Below are positions 6,919 to 14,722 of a DNA stretch of 19,344 nucleotides, one piece after another. Under the pieces are notes generated by a model. The model was not told the DNA's origin and searched no databases. It saw only the letters and a list, made by a program, of their open reading frames with translations. The number at the start of each line of letters is the position of its first letter. The stretch's first letter is position 1. Source of the DNA: an uncultured Brevundimonas sp. (GTDB taxonomy: Bacteria > Pseudomonadota > Alphaproteobacteria > Caulobacterales > Caulobacteraceae); assembly GCF_943913055.1 (NCBI RefSeq), contig NZ_CALTWS010000025.1, forward strand, positions 1-19,344, in the 5' to 3' direction. A program made the position numbers and the translations under genes.

Positions 6919-7842
6919 TCAAGCGCTCAGATCGTCAGGGGTTATCCCCGCACTTCGGCAGGCGGCGGTATAGGTGTTGGCCAGCAGGCAGGCGATGGTC
7001 ATGGGGCCGACGCCGCCGGGGACGGGGGTGATCCGGCCCGCGACCTCAACGGCTTCCTCGAAAGCGACGTCGCCGACGACGCGGGTCTTGCCCTGGGCGG
7101 CCTTGCTCGGGTCGCGCGAGGGGACGCGGTTGATGCCGACGTCGATGACGGTGGCGCCGGGCTTGATCCAGTCGCCCCGGATCATCTCCGGACGACCGAC
7201 AGCCGCCACCAGGATGTCGGCTGTGCGGCACAAGGCGGGCAGATCACGGGTGCGGGAGTGGGCGATGGTGACGGTACAGCTCTCGCCCAGCAGCAGCTGC
7301 GCCATCGGCTTGCCGACGATGTTGGAGCGGCCGACGATGACGGCGTTCAGGCCCGACAGATCGCCCAGTTCCGCCTTCAGCAGCATCAGGCACCCCAGCG
7401 GCGTGCAGGGCACCAGACCGGGCAGGCCGACGGCGAGCCGCCCGGCATTGACGACGTGAAAGCCGTCCACGTCCTTGTCGGGATCGATGGCTTCCAGCAC
7501 GGCTGAGCTGTCGATATGGGCCGGCAGGGGCAGCTGGACCAGAATGCCGTGGATGCCGGGGTCGGCATTCAGCAGGGCGATCAGGGCCAGCAGCTCGTGC
7601 TGACCGGTGGTCTCGGCCATGCGATGCGTTTCGGAGCGCATGCCAGCGCGCAGGGTCGTCTCGCCCTTGTTGCGGACATAGATCTGGCTGGCGGGGTCGT
7701 CGCCGACGATCACGACGGCCAGGCCCGGCTTGACGGTGTGGACCGCTTCCAGTCGGGCGGAGGCGGCGGCGACGCGCTCGACCAGGCCGGCGGCGAAGGC
7801 CTTGCCGTCGATCAGGGAGGCGCGAGCGGATGCGGCCGTCAT
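6919..7842 (-). CDS. folD: Bifunctional methylenetetrahydrofolate dehydrogenase / methenyltetrahydrofolate cyclohydrolase FolD
   Basis: A 307-residue cytosolic enzyme that interconverts 5,10-methylene-, 5,10-methenyl- and 10-formyl-tetrahydrofolate using NADP. Visible signatures: VGDDPASQIYVRNK, with the Tyr and catalytic Lys of the YxxxK motif; ILVQLPLPAHID and DPDKDVDGFH of the substrate site; the dinucleotide-binding VIVGRSNIVGKPMAQLLL; and the C-terminal PVPGGVGPMTIACLL family signature. Length is normal (about 285-300 plus a short N-terminal extension). The ATG at 7842 gives this extension; no strong Shine-Dalgarno precedes it. It sits 52 bases upstream of lemA on the same strand and diverges from the PPC-repeat gene. 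It does not obviously belong functionally with either neighbour. Confidence 0.97.
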   Translation of the reverse strand: MTAASARASLIDGKAFAAGLVERVAAASARLEAVHTVKPGLAVVIVGDDPASQIYVRNKGETTLRAGMRSETHRMAETTGQHELLALIALLNADPGIHGILVQLPLPAHIDSSAVLEAIDPDKDVDGFHVVNAGRLAVGLPGLVPCTPLGCLMLLKAELGDLSGLNAVIVGRSNIVGKPMAQLLLGESCTVTIAHSRTRDLPALCRTADILVAAVGRPEMIRGDWIKPGATVIDVGINRVPSRDPSKAAQGKTRVVGDVAFEEAVEVAGRITPVPGGVGPMTIACLLANTYTAACRSAGITPDDLSA

Positions 7843-7882
7843 GGTTTCGGCTCCGGAGTCAGGAATCGTGCGGTGCCAGCGA

Positions 7883-7913
7883 TTTACAGACAGGCCGGTT
7901 CGGCGTCTATGAT
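7883..7913 (+). promoter_or_regulatory. Possible promoter of the PPC-repeat gene
   Basis: TTTACA (7883-7888) and TATGAT (7908-7913) are good hexamer matches separated by 19 bases, slightly long, in the 96-base divergent gap between folD and the PPC-repeat gene. The predicted start site would leave a leader of about 20 bases containing a GAGGGA ribosome-binding site (7928-7933) close to the ATG at 7939. Confidence 0.35.
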
Positions 7914-7938
7914 CGGCGCGACTTCACGAGGGATTTGC

Positions 7939-9780
7939 ATGCGCCGTCAGACCATTCTCGCCGCCGTCAGCGCGATAGCGCTGTTCAGCGCGGTGCCCGC
8001 CCTGGCGCAATCGACGGACGCGCCGCCGGTCGCGAGGCTGGAGGTCGGCACTGAAGTGCGGGGAGCCCTGACCGCCGACGATCGTGTGGGGGCCGATGAC
8101 GAGTATCGCTATGACGTCTATCGCTTCCAGGCGGCGGCAGGGCAGCGGTTGGACTTCACGCTGCGGGCGGAGGACTTCGACGCCTATCTGGCTATCTATG
8201 AGGACGGACAGGACGAGGCGCTGGCGTCCGATGACGATGGTCTGGGGGGTGGTACCGACTCGCGGCTGCGGTTCACGGCGACCAGGGACGGCGACTATCT
8301 GCTGCATGCCCGCACGCTGTCCGGGCTGGAGGGTGGCGACTACACACTGACGCTGACGGAGCGTCCCCCGGCTGCGCCGGCGCCGGAGCCGGGCACGATC
8401 GCGCTGGGCCAGACGCGGGACGGCACCCTGGCCGATGACGATGCGGAGACGGACGACGGCGGCCACTACGACGCCTATGTCTTTACCGCCGAGGCAGGTC
8501 AGCGGTTCACCTTCGATCTGGTTTCCGACGCCTTCGATCCGGTGGTCCGGGTGGGGCGGATGGAGGGCGAGGTCTTCACCGAACTGGCCATGAACGACGA
8601 TGGGCCGGATACGGAGCTGAACTCCCGGCTGATCTTCACGGCTCCGGAAGCCGGGACCTATGTCGTGCGGGCGACGGCGTTGTCCGACAGCGGTACCGGC
8701 GACTACAAGCTGAGCCTGTCCGAGGGGCCGGCTCCCATCGCGGCGACGGCCATCGCCATCGGCGACACAGTGGAGGGTGAACTTTCCGAAGACGACGGGC
8801 GCAGCGCCGATGGCTATGCCGCCGACCGCTATCGGTTCGAGGGACGCGAGGGACAGCGTGTCCGCATCGACATGACGGCCCCGGATTTCGACAGCTATCT
8901 GGAACTGTTCGACGACGCCGAGGCCAGTCTGGCCACCGACGATGACGGCGGTCCGGAAGGCCTGAACGCCCGGATCAACTTTACCCTGCCCAGGACGGGA
9001 TCCTATGTGATCCAGGCGCGCGGATTCTCAGACGCTACGGGGGACTACACGCTAAAGGTCTCCGAGATCGAGCCGGACCGGCCACCGCAACCGCTGGCCT
9101 TTGGCGCGACGGTCCAGGGTGAGATCGGCGAAACCGACAATGAGGACGGCGACGGTCGTCACTTCGAGGCCTACAGCTTCACCGCCACCGAGGGCCAGCG
9201 CATCCGCGCCATCATGCGCTCGGGCGATTTCGACACCTATCTTCAGATCGGCAATGCGGAAGGCGACTTCTCCATGCTGGCGTCAGATGACGACGGGCTG
9301 GGCGAGGGCACCGATTCGCGGCTGGACTTCGCCATTCCGGAGGACGGCACCTATGTGGTTCGCGCCTCGCCGCTGGGGTCGGAAGGCGAAGGGCTGTATT
9401 CGCTGGAGCTGATCGACCGCGGGCCGCAGCCCAAGCCGGGCAGCCTGCTGGTCGGGTCGACCGCTCGCGGCACCCTGACCGAGACCGACGCCACCGCTGC
9501 CGACAACAGCTTCTACGACGCCTATCGGGTGACGCTGAAGGAGGACGAGGAGCTGGTCCTGACCATGGTGTCCAACGAGTTCGACAGCGTGGTCTTCATC
9601 GGGCGCGATCAGGAGGACGGCGAGTTCGAGGTCCTGGGATCGGACGACGACAGTCTGTCGGACACCCATGCCAAACTGGAATGGAAGGCCCCTGCCGACG
9701 GCACCTATGAAATCCGCGCCGGATCGTTTGCCCAGGGCCAGACCGGCAGCTATGCCCTGACGGTCGAGAAAAAGCCCTGA
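7939..9780 (+). CDS. Secreted protein of five tandem PPC-type (pre-peptidase C-terminal) domains
   Basis: A 613-residue protein with a clear signal peptide (MRRQTILAAVSAIALFSAVPALAQ, cut near residue 24). The mature part is five repeats of about 110-118 residues starting near residues 34, 155, 273, 386 and 503. Each has the pattern 'G-x-x-x-x-G-x-L/I... Y-D-x-Y-x-F... A/E-G-Q-R... F-D-x-Y/V... S/T-DDDG... S-R-L-x-F... G-x-Y-x-V-R-A... Y-x-L-x-L', the beta-sandwich PPC domain. Repeat 1 has SDDDGLGGGTDSRLRF and repeat 4 SDDDGLGEGTDSRLDF. The protein is very acidic, and the DDDG loops could bind calcium. PPC domains usually sit at the end of secreted peptidases; here there is no catalytic domain. 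The ATG at 7939 was chosen for the signal peptide and the GAGGGA ribosome-binding site; the open frame continues upstream only as a shadow of folD. Function unknown. Confidence 0.88.
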   Translation: MRRQTILAAVSAIALFSAVPALAQSTDAPPVARLEVGTEVRGALTADDRVGADDEYRYDVYRFQAAAGQRLDFTLRAEDFDAYLAIYEDGQDEALASDDDGLGGGTDSRLRFTATRDGDYLLHARTLSGLEGGDYTLTLTERPPAAPAPEPGTIALGQTRDGTLADDDAETDDGGHYDAYVFTAEAGQRFTFDLVSDAFDPVVRVGRMEGEVFTELAMNDDGPDTELNSRLIFTAPEAGTYVVRATALSDSGTGDYKLSLSEGPAPIAATAIAIGDTVEGELSEDDGRSADGYAADRYRFEGREGQRVRIDMTAPDFDSYLELFDDAEASLATDDDGGPEGLNARINFTLPRTGSYVIQARGFSDATGDYTLKVSEIEPDRPPQPLAFGATVQGEIGETDNEDGDGRHFEAYSFTATEGQRIRAIMRSGDFDTYLQIGNAEGDFSMLASDDDGLGEGTDSRLDFAIPEDGTYVVRASPLGSEGEGLYSLELIDRGPQPKPGSLLVGSTARGTLTETDATAADNSFYDAYRVTLKEDEELVLTMVSNEFDSVVFIGRDQEDGEFEVLGSDDDSLSDTHAKLEWKAPADGTYEIRAGSFAQGQTGSYALTVEKKP

Positions 9781-9804
9781 CGCTTTATCGCCTCGCATGA
9801 CGTG

Positions 9805-9811
9805 CTAGAGC
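9805..9811 (+). promoter_or_regulatory. Possible -10 element immediately before crtY
   Basis: The sequence GCTAGAGC (9804-9811) contains TAGAGC, a close match to the Caulobacter -10 form GCTANAWC, six bases before the crtY ATG at 9818. TTTATC (9784-9789) lies 16 bases upstream as a poor -35 candidate. If functional, the crtYIB message would be nearly leaderless. No Shine-Dalgarno sequence is present otherwise. Confidence 0.35.
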
Positions 9812-9817
9812 CACTGC

Positions 9818-10990
9818 ATGGGTGATGCCGGCGACGACTATGATCTGATCCTGGTCGGCGGCGGGCTGGCGGCAGGCCTGATCGCCTGGCGGCTGGCGCT
9901 GGACCGGCCCGACCTGCGCGTCGCCGTCGTGGAGAGGGACGGCCGGATCGGGGGCAACCACACCTGGTCCTTTTTCGACAGCGATCTGAACGACGAGGAC
10001 CGCGCCTGGCTGACCCCCGCCGTGGCGCATCGCTGGGCCGAGGGGCATGAGGTCTATTTTCCGGCGCGGTCGCGGGTGCTGGAGACGCCCTACAACAGCA
10101 TGACGTCCGAGCGGCTGCATGACGCCGTGGCTCCGCTGCTTGGGAATCGGCTGATCGCCGGGGAGGCGGTGGTGGTCGAGACGACGGGGGTGACGCTGTC
10201 GGACCAGCGCAGGCTGACGGCACGGGGCGTCATCGATGCGCGCGGGCCCAGGCCGACCCGGTCGCTGGACCTGGGCTGGCAGAATTTCGTCGGGCGGACG
10301 GTGCGCCTGACCGAACCCCATGGCCTGACCCGCCCGACGATCATGGACGCGACCGTGCGCCAGTATGGGGCCTATCGCTTCGTCTATCTGCTGCCGTTCG
10401 ATGCGCGGACGGTGATGATCGAAGACACCTATTACGCCGATACGCCGGCGCTGGATCGCGTGGCAGTCCGCGGAAGAATCGACGCCTATATCCGCTCGCG
10501 CGGCTGGACCGTCGAGGCGGTGGTGGGCGAGGAGGAGGGCGTCCTGCCCATCGCGCTGGATGGCGACATCGACGCGTTCTGGGCCGAGGAGCCAACCGTG
10601 GCGCGGGCGGGTCTGTGGGCCGGGCTGTTCCATCCGGTGACGGGCTATTCCCTGCCGGACGCGGTCAGACTGGCGCGTCTGGTGGCGGCCGGCGACGATC
10701 TGAGTTCCGAAGGGCTGCGTCGGCTGACGGAGGCGCATTCCAAGGCGACCTGGGCGGACCGCGCCTTCTATCGCCTGCTGAACCGTATGCTGTTCCGCGC
10801 CGCGGAACCGGAAAAGCGGTGGCGCGTCTTTCAGCGGTTCTATGGCCTGCCGGAAAGCCTCGTGCGGCGCTTCTACGCAGGGCACAACACCACGCTCGAC
10901 AAGCTGCGCCTGCTTGCGGGAAAACCGCCTGTCCCCGTGGGCAAGGCGTTGCAGCAGCTTCGCGAAACGGGGCAGGGATCACGACCATGA
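9818..10990 (+). CDS. crtY: Lycopene beta-cyclase CrtY
   Basis: A 390-residue FAD-dependent enzyme that closes both ends of lycopene to give beta-carotene, at the inner membrane. The N-terminus carries the dinucleotide-binding YDLILVGGGLAAGLIAWRL, then ERDGRIGGNHTWSFFDSDL, typical of CrtY. PYNSMTSERLHD, VIDARGPRP, FVYLLPFDARTVMIEDTYYAD and GLFHPVTGYSLPDAVRLA follow; the C-terminal signature is RRFYAGHNTTLDKLRLLAGKPPVPVGKAL. Length is normal for the bacterial CrtY class. It is first of a three-gene unit: its TGA overlaps the crtI ATG (ATGA), so translation is probably coupled. It starts 37 bases after the PPC-repeat gene, so it may also be reached by read-through. Confidence 0.96.
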   Translation: MGDAGDDYDLILVGGGLAAGLIAWRLALDRPDLRVAVVERDGRIGGNHTWSFFDSDLNDEDRAWLTPAVAHRWAEGHEVYFPARSRVLETPYNSMTSERLHDAVAPLLGNRLIAGEAVVVETTGVTLSDQRRLTARGVIDARGPRPTRSLDLGWQNFVGRTVRLTEPHGLTRPTIMDATVRQYGAYRFVYLLPFDARTVMIEDTYYADTPALDRVAVRGRIDAYIRSRGWTVEAVVGEEEGVLPIALDGDIDAFWAEEPTVARAGLWAGLFHPVTGYSLPDAVRLARLVAAGDDLSSEGLRRLTEAHSKATWADRAFYRLLNRMLFRAAEPEKRWRVFQRFYGLPESLVRRFYAGHNTTLDKLRLLAGKPPVPVGKALQQLRETGQGSRP

Positions 10991-12489
10991 GAGACCAAGT
11001 CGCACGTCGGGCCGTAGTGGTCGGAGCCGGTTTCGGCGGTATCGCCCTAGCTATCCGCCTGCAGCGCGCGGGCATCCAGACGACCCTGGTCGAAAAGCGC
11101 GACAAACCGGGCGGCCGTGCCTACGTCTGGAAGGAAGAAGGCTTCACCTTTGATGCCGGTCCGACCGTCATCACCGACCCGGACTGCCTGAAGGAACTGT
11201 TCGAGGGGACGGGGTCGGAGCTGAAGGACTATGTCGACCTGATGCCGGTCGATCCCTTCTATCGCCTGTGCTGGGAGGACGGAAAATCCTTCGACTATAA
11301 CGACGACCAGGCGGCCATGGAGCGCCAGATCGCGGCCTTCAATCCCAAGGATGTCGAGGGCTACAACAAGTTCCACCAGTATTCCGAAGAGCTGTACCAG
11401 GAAGGCTACATCAAGCTGGGCGCGGTGCCGTTCCAGTCCTTCTGGTCGATGATCAAGGCGGCACCGGAACTGGCGCGGCTGGAAAGCTGGAACAGCGTCC
11501 ATGCCATGGTCGCCCGCTACATCGAGGACCCGCACCTGCGCCAGGCCTTCAGCTTCCATACGCTGCTGGTCGGGGGCGATCCCTTCAAGACCAGCTCGGT
11601 CTATGCCCTGATCCATGCCCTGGAGCGGCGAGGCGGGGTGTGGTTCGCACGCGGCGGGACCGGGGCCTTGATCGCCGGACTGGTCAAGTTCTTCCAGGAC
11701 CTGGGCGGTGATTTCCGCCTGAATGCGCCGGTCGAGCGGATCGAGATGCAGGGCGACCGCGCCACCGGCGTGCGGCTGGAAGGTGGAGAGGTCATCCCGG
11801 CCGACATGGTCGCGTCCAATGCCGATGTCGTACACACCTACGACAAGATGCTGGGCCACACCGCACGAGGCAAGGCCAAGGCCAGGTCGCTGAAGTCCAA
11901 GCGGTTCTCGATGTCGCTGTTCGTGCTGCATTTCGGCCTGAAGACGCCGCAGCCGCAGCTGGCGCACCACACCATCTGCTTCGGGGCGCGGTATCGCGAG
12001 CTGATCAGCGAAATCTTCGCCGGTCCGAAGCTGCCGGAGGACTTCTCTCTCTATCTGCACGCCCCCTGCGCGACCGATCCGTCGATGGCTCCGGAGGGGA
12101 TGAGCAGCCACTATGTCCTGTCGCCGGTGCCGCACCTGGGGGCCGCCGACATCGACTGGTCGGTCAAGGGGCCGGAGTATCGCGAGAAGATCATCGACTA
12201 TCTGGAAGAGCGCTACATCCCCAACCTGCGGCGCGATCTGGTGACGACCCACATCTATACGCCCGGCGACTTCAAGGAAGACCTGCATGCCCATCTGGGG
12301 TCGGCCTTCTCGCTGGAGCCGATCCTGACGCAGAGCGCCTGGTTCCGGACGCACAATCGCGATGACAAGGTAGCGAACCTTTATGTCGTCGGGGCCGGGA
12401 CCCACCCCGGCGCAGGCATTCCCGGTGTGGTCGGCTCGGCCAAGGCGACGGCGGGGTTGATGCTGGAGGATGCGAAGGCCATCGCATGA
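10987..12489 (+). CDS. crtI: Phytoene desaturase CrtI
   Basis: A 500-residue flavoenzyme that introduces four double bonds into phytoene to give lycopene. The N-terminus has the FAD-binding VVVGAGFGGIALAIRLQRAGIQTTLVEKRDKPGGRA, then FTFDAGPTVITDP. YALIHALERRGGVWFARGGTGALIAGLVKFFQDLGG is the conserved middle region, and the end carries NLYVVGAGTHPGAGIPGVVGSAKATA, the bacterial phytoene dehydrogenase signature. The ATG at 10987 overlaps the crtY stop; the frame continues upstream to 10615 only as a shadow within crtY. The stop overlaps crtB by ATGA. Length is typical (about 490-510). Confidence 0.97.
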   Translation: MRDQVARRAVVVGAGFGGIALAIRLQRAGIQTTLVEKRDKPGGRAYVWKEEGFTFDAGPTVITDPDCLKELFEGTGSELKDYVDLMPVDPFYRLCWEDGKSFDYNDDQAAMERQIAAFNPKDVEGYNKFHQYSEELYQEGYIKLGAVPFQSFWSMIKAAPELARLESWNSVHAMVARYIEDPHLRQAFSFHTLLVGGDPFKTSSVYALIHALERRGGVWFARGGTGALIAGLVKFFQDLGGDFRLNAPVERIEMQGDRATGVRLEGGEVIPADMVASNADVVHTYDKMLGHTARGKAKARSLKSKRFSMSLFVLHFGLKTPQPQLAHHTICFGARYRELISEIFAGPKLPEDFSLYLHAPCATDPSMAPEGMSSHYVLSPVPHLGAADIDWSVKGPEYREKIIDYLEERYIPNLRRDLVTTHIYTPGDFKEDLHAHLGSAFSLEPILTQSAWFRTHNRDDKVANLYVVGAGTHPGAGIPGVVGSAKATAGLMLEDAKAIA

Positions 12490-13424
12490 CCGACGCCGTC
12501 CTCGCCGCCTCCAAGGCCTCGATCGTCAAGGGGTCCAAGAGCTTCCGCTCCGCCTCGCGGCTGTTCGAGCCGGAAGTGCGCGAGGATGCCTGGCTGCTGT
12601 ACGCCTGGTGCCGGGCCTGCGACGACGAGATCGACGGTCAGGACCACGGTTTCGGCCACGAGGCGCTGACCGTCGAGGAGCAGAAACGTCGGCTGGAGCG
12701 GCTGTACGACATGACGCGCCGGGCCATGACGGGCGAGCCGATGTCGGACCCGACCTTTGCGGCCTTTCAGCGGGTGGCGCTGCGGCATCGCCTGCCCGAG
12801 CGCTGGGCCATCGACATGATCGACGGCTTTCGCATGGATGTGGAGCACCACGACTATCGCAGCATGGACGACGTCATGGCCTATTGCTGGCATGTCGCGG
12901 GCGTCGTGGGTGTGATGATGGCGCGGGTCATGGGTGTGACGGACGCCGAGGTCCTGCGCCGGGCCCAGGACCTTGGGCTGGCGTTCCAGCTGACCAACAT
13001 CTCGCGCGACGTGATCGAGGATGCGCAAGGGGGACGGGTCTATCTGCCCGCCGACTGGCTGCGGGAGGCGGGGGTCGCGCCGACGCCTGAGGCTGTGGCC
13101 GATCCGGCCAACCGGGACGCCGTCCACGCCGTCACCTGCCGTCTGCTGGAGGCGGCCGAGCCCTATTATGACAGCGCGCGCGATGGCTTGCGCGGCCTGC
13201 CGTTCCGTTCGTCGATGGCGATCGCGGCGGCGCGGGGCGTCTATCGCGAGATCGGCCGCAAGGTGGCGCGGGGCGGACCGGGCGTCTGGAAACAGCGGGT
13301 GTCGGTTGGTCGAGCGATGAAGTTGTGGCTGTTCGGGCGCGGCGCACTTATCGCGATCTGGACCCACGTGCTGGATCGCGGAAAGGCCCTGCCGGCGCGG
13401 CCGGCCCTGTGGACGCGAGTCTGA
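12486..13424 (+). CDS. crtB: Phytoene synthase CrtB
   Basis: A 312-residue enzyme that condenses two GGPP molecules head to head to phytoene, the committed step. Both Asp-rich Mg-diphosphate sites are present: D46-DEID-50 (CRACDDEIDGQD) and D175-VIED-179 (NISRDVIEDAQGGRVYLPADWL). MIDGFRMDVEHHDYRSMDDVMAYCWHVAGVVGVMMARVMG matches the family middle. The substrate GGPP must come from a crtE/ispA-type synthase outside the window. Last gene of crtYIB; its final 77 bases overlap the convergent crtW 3' end. No terminator hairpin is seen after it, so transcription may continue antisense into crtW. Confidence 0.97.
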   Translation: MTDAVLAASKASIVKGSKSFRSASRLFEPEVREDAWLLYAWCRACDDEIDGQDHGFGHEALTVEEQKRRLERLYDMTRRAMTGEPMSDPTFAAFQRVALRHRLPERWAIDMIDGFRMDVEHHDYRSMDDVMAYCWHVAGVVGVMMARVMGVTDAEVLRRAQDLGLAFQLTNISRDVIEDAQGGRVYLPADWLREAGVAPTPEAVADPANRDAVHAVTCRLLEAAEPYYDSARDGLRGLPFRSSMAIAAARGVYREIGRKVARGGPGVWKQRVSVGRAMKLWLFGRGALIAIWTHVLDRGKALPARPALWTRV

Positions 13425-14160
13425 GCGCTTCGCGCCGGGCCTCGGGCAGCCGCCACCAGGGGGTGTTCGGGCTCAGATGATGCTCGTGATGCATGCCGAA
13501 ATGGAAGCAGGTCAGCAGCGAGGCCAGCCACGGCATGGGCACCGTCCGGGCATTGTGGTGATCGGCGAAGGCCGCGCCTGACGCCTCATGCCGGTGCGGC
13601 AGCCAGGTGCCGAAGACGAACAGCTGCAAGGCGCTAAGGATGGCGGGCAGGCCCCAGAACAGGGCGACGTTCAGAGGCGAGGCCCCGAACGCGAACAGAT
13701 AGGCGATGAGGACCGCCGTCACGATGCCGAACTCGCGCCAGCCGAAGTAGCGGGTGAAGAAGCGATAGAACCACGGCCCGAAGCGCACGGGTTCCCCGGC
13801 GTGGAAGTCGGGATCGTCAGCGCTGCCCGGACTGCGGTGATGCTGATGGTGGCAGACGTTCAGGCGGCGGAACGAGAAGGCCGCATAGGCCCCGACGCAG
13901 ACCTGGCCGATGGCGGCGTTCAAGCGGGGGCGACCGGGAGCCAGCGAGCCGTGCATGGCGTCGTGGGCGACGATGAACATGCCGGCCCCAAGCCAGCTCT
14001 GGGTCAGGATCAGCAGCGGCACGGCGATGACCGCCGGCCAGGTCAGCGGCTGAAAGAAGATGCCCCAGACGTGCAAGGCGACCCAGCCGGAGACGATCAG
14101 TCCAGCCAGCGAAAGACCGATCGCCGTCTGCCGGATCCACGTGATGGGGGAAAGGATCAC
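13348..14160 (-). CDS. crtW: Beta-carotene 4-ketolase CrtW
   Basis: A 270-residue integral membrane di-iron oxygenase that adds 4-keto groups to beta-ionone rings, giving canthaxanthin or, with CrtZ, astaxanthin. Histidine motifs: HDAMH (66-70), CHHQHH then DDPDFHAGEP mid-protein, and HFGMHHEHH near the C-terminus; GTWLPHRHE is also typical. The start is most likely GTG at 14160, sharing GTGA with the crtZ stop, which gives VILSPITWIRQTAIGLSLAG, matching the family N-terminus. The frame is open upstream to 14433, but that part is a shadow of crtZ with no family similarity, and no ATG occurs near the true start. The C-terminus continues about 25 residues past the usual end (LRLASTGPAAPAGPFRDPARG), coded antisense to crtB. 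Four or so hydrophobic helices are evident. Confidence 0.94.
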   Translation of the reverse strand: MILSPITWIRQTAIGLSLAGLIVSGWVALHVWGIFFQPLTWPAVIAVPLLILTQSWLGAGMFIVAHDAMHGSLAPGRPRLNAAIGQVCVGAYAAFSFRRLNVCHHQHHRSPGSADDPDFHAGEPVRFGPWFYRFFTRYFGWREFGIVTAVLIAYLFAFGASPLNVALFWGLPAILSALQLFVFGTWLPHRHEASGAAFADHHNARTVPMPWLASLLTCFHFGMHHEHHLSPNTPWWRLPEARREALRLASTGPAAPAGPFRDPARGSRSR

Positions 14161-14657
14161 TCGGCAGGCAGGTCGGCCGCGCGGGCGGCGCGTCGGGCCT
14201 TCAGTATGGCGCTGAGGCGATGCGGGTCGGGGGCGAAGACGAAGCCGAAGGAGACGGCCCCTTCGCGGGTCTGGACCGCATGATGCAGCTTGTGCGCCTG
14301 GACCAGGCGACGGGCATAGCCGTTCTTCGGCATCCAGTGGAACGGCCAGCGCTGATGCACCAGACCGTCGTGCACGAAGGCATAGACGATGCCGTACAGG
14401 GTTACGCCGAGCGCTATGGCGCGGACCCACCACAGCCCGGTCAGCCAGGCGAGGACGAACAGGCCGGTGCCGACCAGCGCTCCGACGACGCCGTACAGGT
14501 CGTTAACCTCGAAGGCCTTGTCGTGCGGCTCATGATGATCGCGGTGCCAGCCCCAGCCGAGGGGGCCGTGCATGATGTAGCGATGCGTCCACCAGGCCAC
14601 GCCCTCCATGGCGAAGAAGACGGCCAGCGTCAGTACGGTGAACCAGACGGCAATCAT
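14157..14657 (-). CDS. crtZ: Beta-carotene 3-hydroxylase CrtZ
   Basis: A 166-residue membrane di-iron hydroxylase that adds 3-hydroxy groups to beta-ionone rings (zeaxanthin from beta-carotene, astaxanthin from canthaxanthin). The histidine motifs are complete: HRYIMH (25-30), HRDHHEPH (38-45), HDGLVH and HKLHH. The first helix precedes HRYIMH and two hydrophobic stretches lie between the histidine pairs. Length is normal (about 160-175). It is first of the crtZW pair with a 4-base overlap into crtW, and diverges from idi across a 65-base gap that must hold both promoters. Confidence 0.96.
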   Translation of the reverse strand: MIAVWFTVLTLAVFFAMEGVAWWTHRYIMHGPLGWGWHRDHHEPHDKAFEVNDLYGVVGALVGTGLFVLAWLTGLWWVRAIALGVTLYGIVYAFVHDGLVHQRWPFHWMPKNGYARRLVQAHKLHHAVQTREGAVSFGFVFAPDPHRLSAILKARRAARAADLPAE

Positions 14658-14686
14658 GGCGAGACACTACGCCCGCTTGGTTTCGG

Positions 14687-14715
14687 TTCCAACAGCGACC
14701 GCTCGTCGCTAGGGT
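14687..14715 (+). promoter_or_regulatory. Possible idi promoter with -10 next to the start codon
   Basis: TTCCAA (14687-14692), 17 bases, then TAGGGT (14710-14715) within GCTAGGGTC; the ATG follows seven bases later at 14723. The -10 core is identical to that before the PLD gene. The -35 is poor. A start at or beside the ATG would make idi mRNA leaderless. The minus-strand promoter for crtZW must overlap this 65-base region; I cannot point to it. Confidence 0.35.
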
Positions 14716-14722
14716 CGATTTC

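Noticed and set aside
7516..7938. Upstream extension of the PPC-repeat protein to 7516
   Set aside because: It is antisense to folD and would bury the signal peptide; the ATG at 7939 has a ribosome-binding site.
9785..10885. 366-residue minus-strand frame opposite crtY
   Set aside because: CrtY signatures on the plus strand are unmistakable; the antisense product is His/Arg/Pro-rich.
11047..12405. 452-residue minus-strand frame opposite crtI
   Set aside because: The plus frame is a full CrtI with FAD and C-terminal signatures; the minus frame shows no family motif.
12381..13367. 328-residue minus-strand frame opposite crtB
   Set aside because: Antisense to both Asp-rich motifs of CrtB; no motif of its own.
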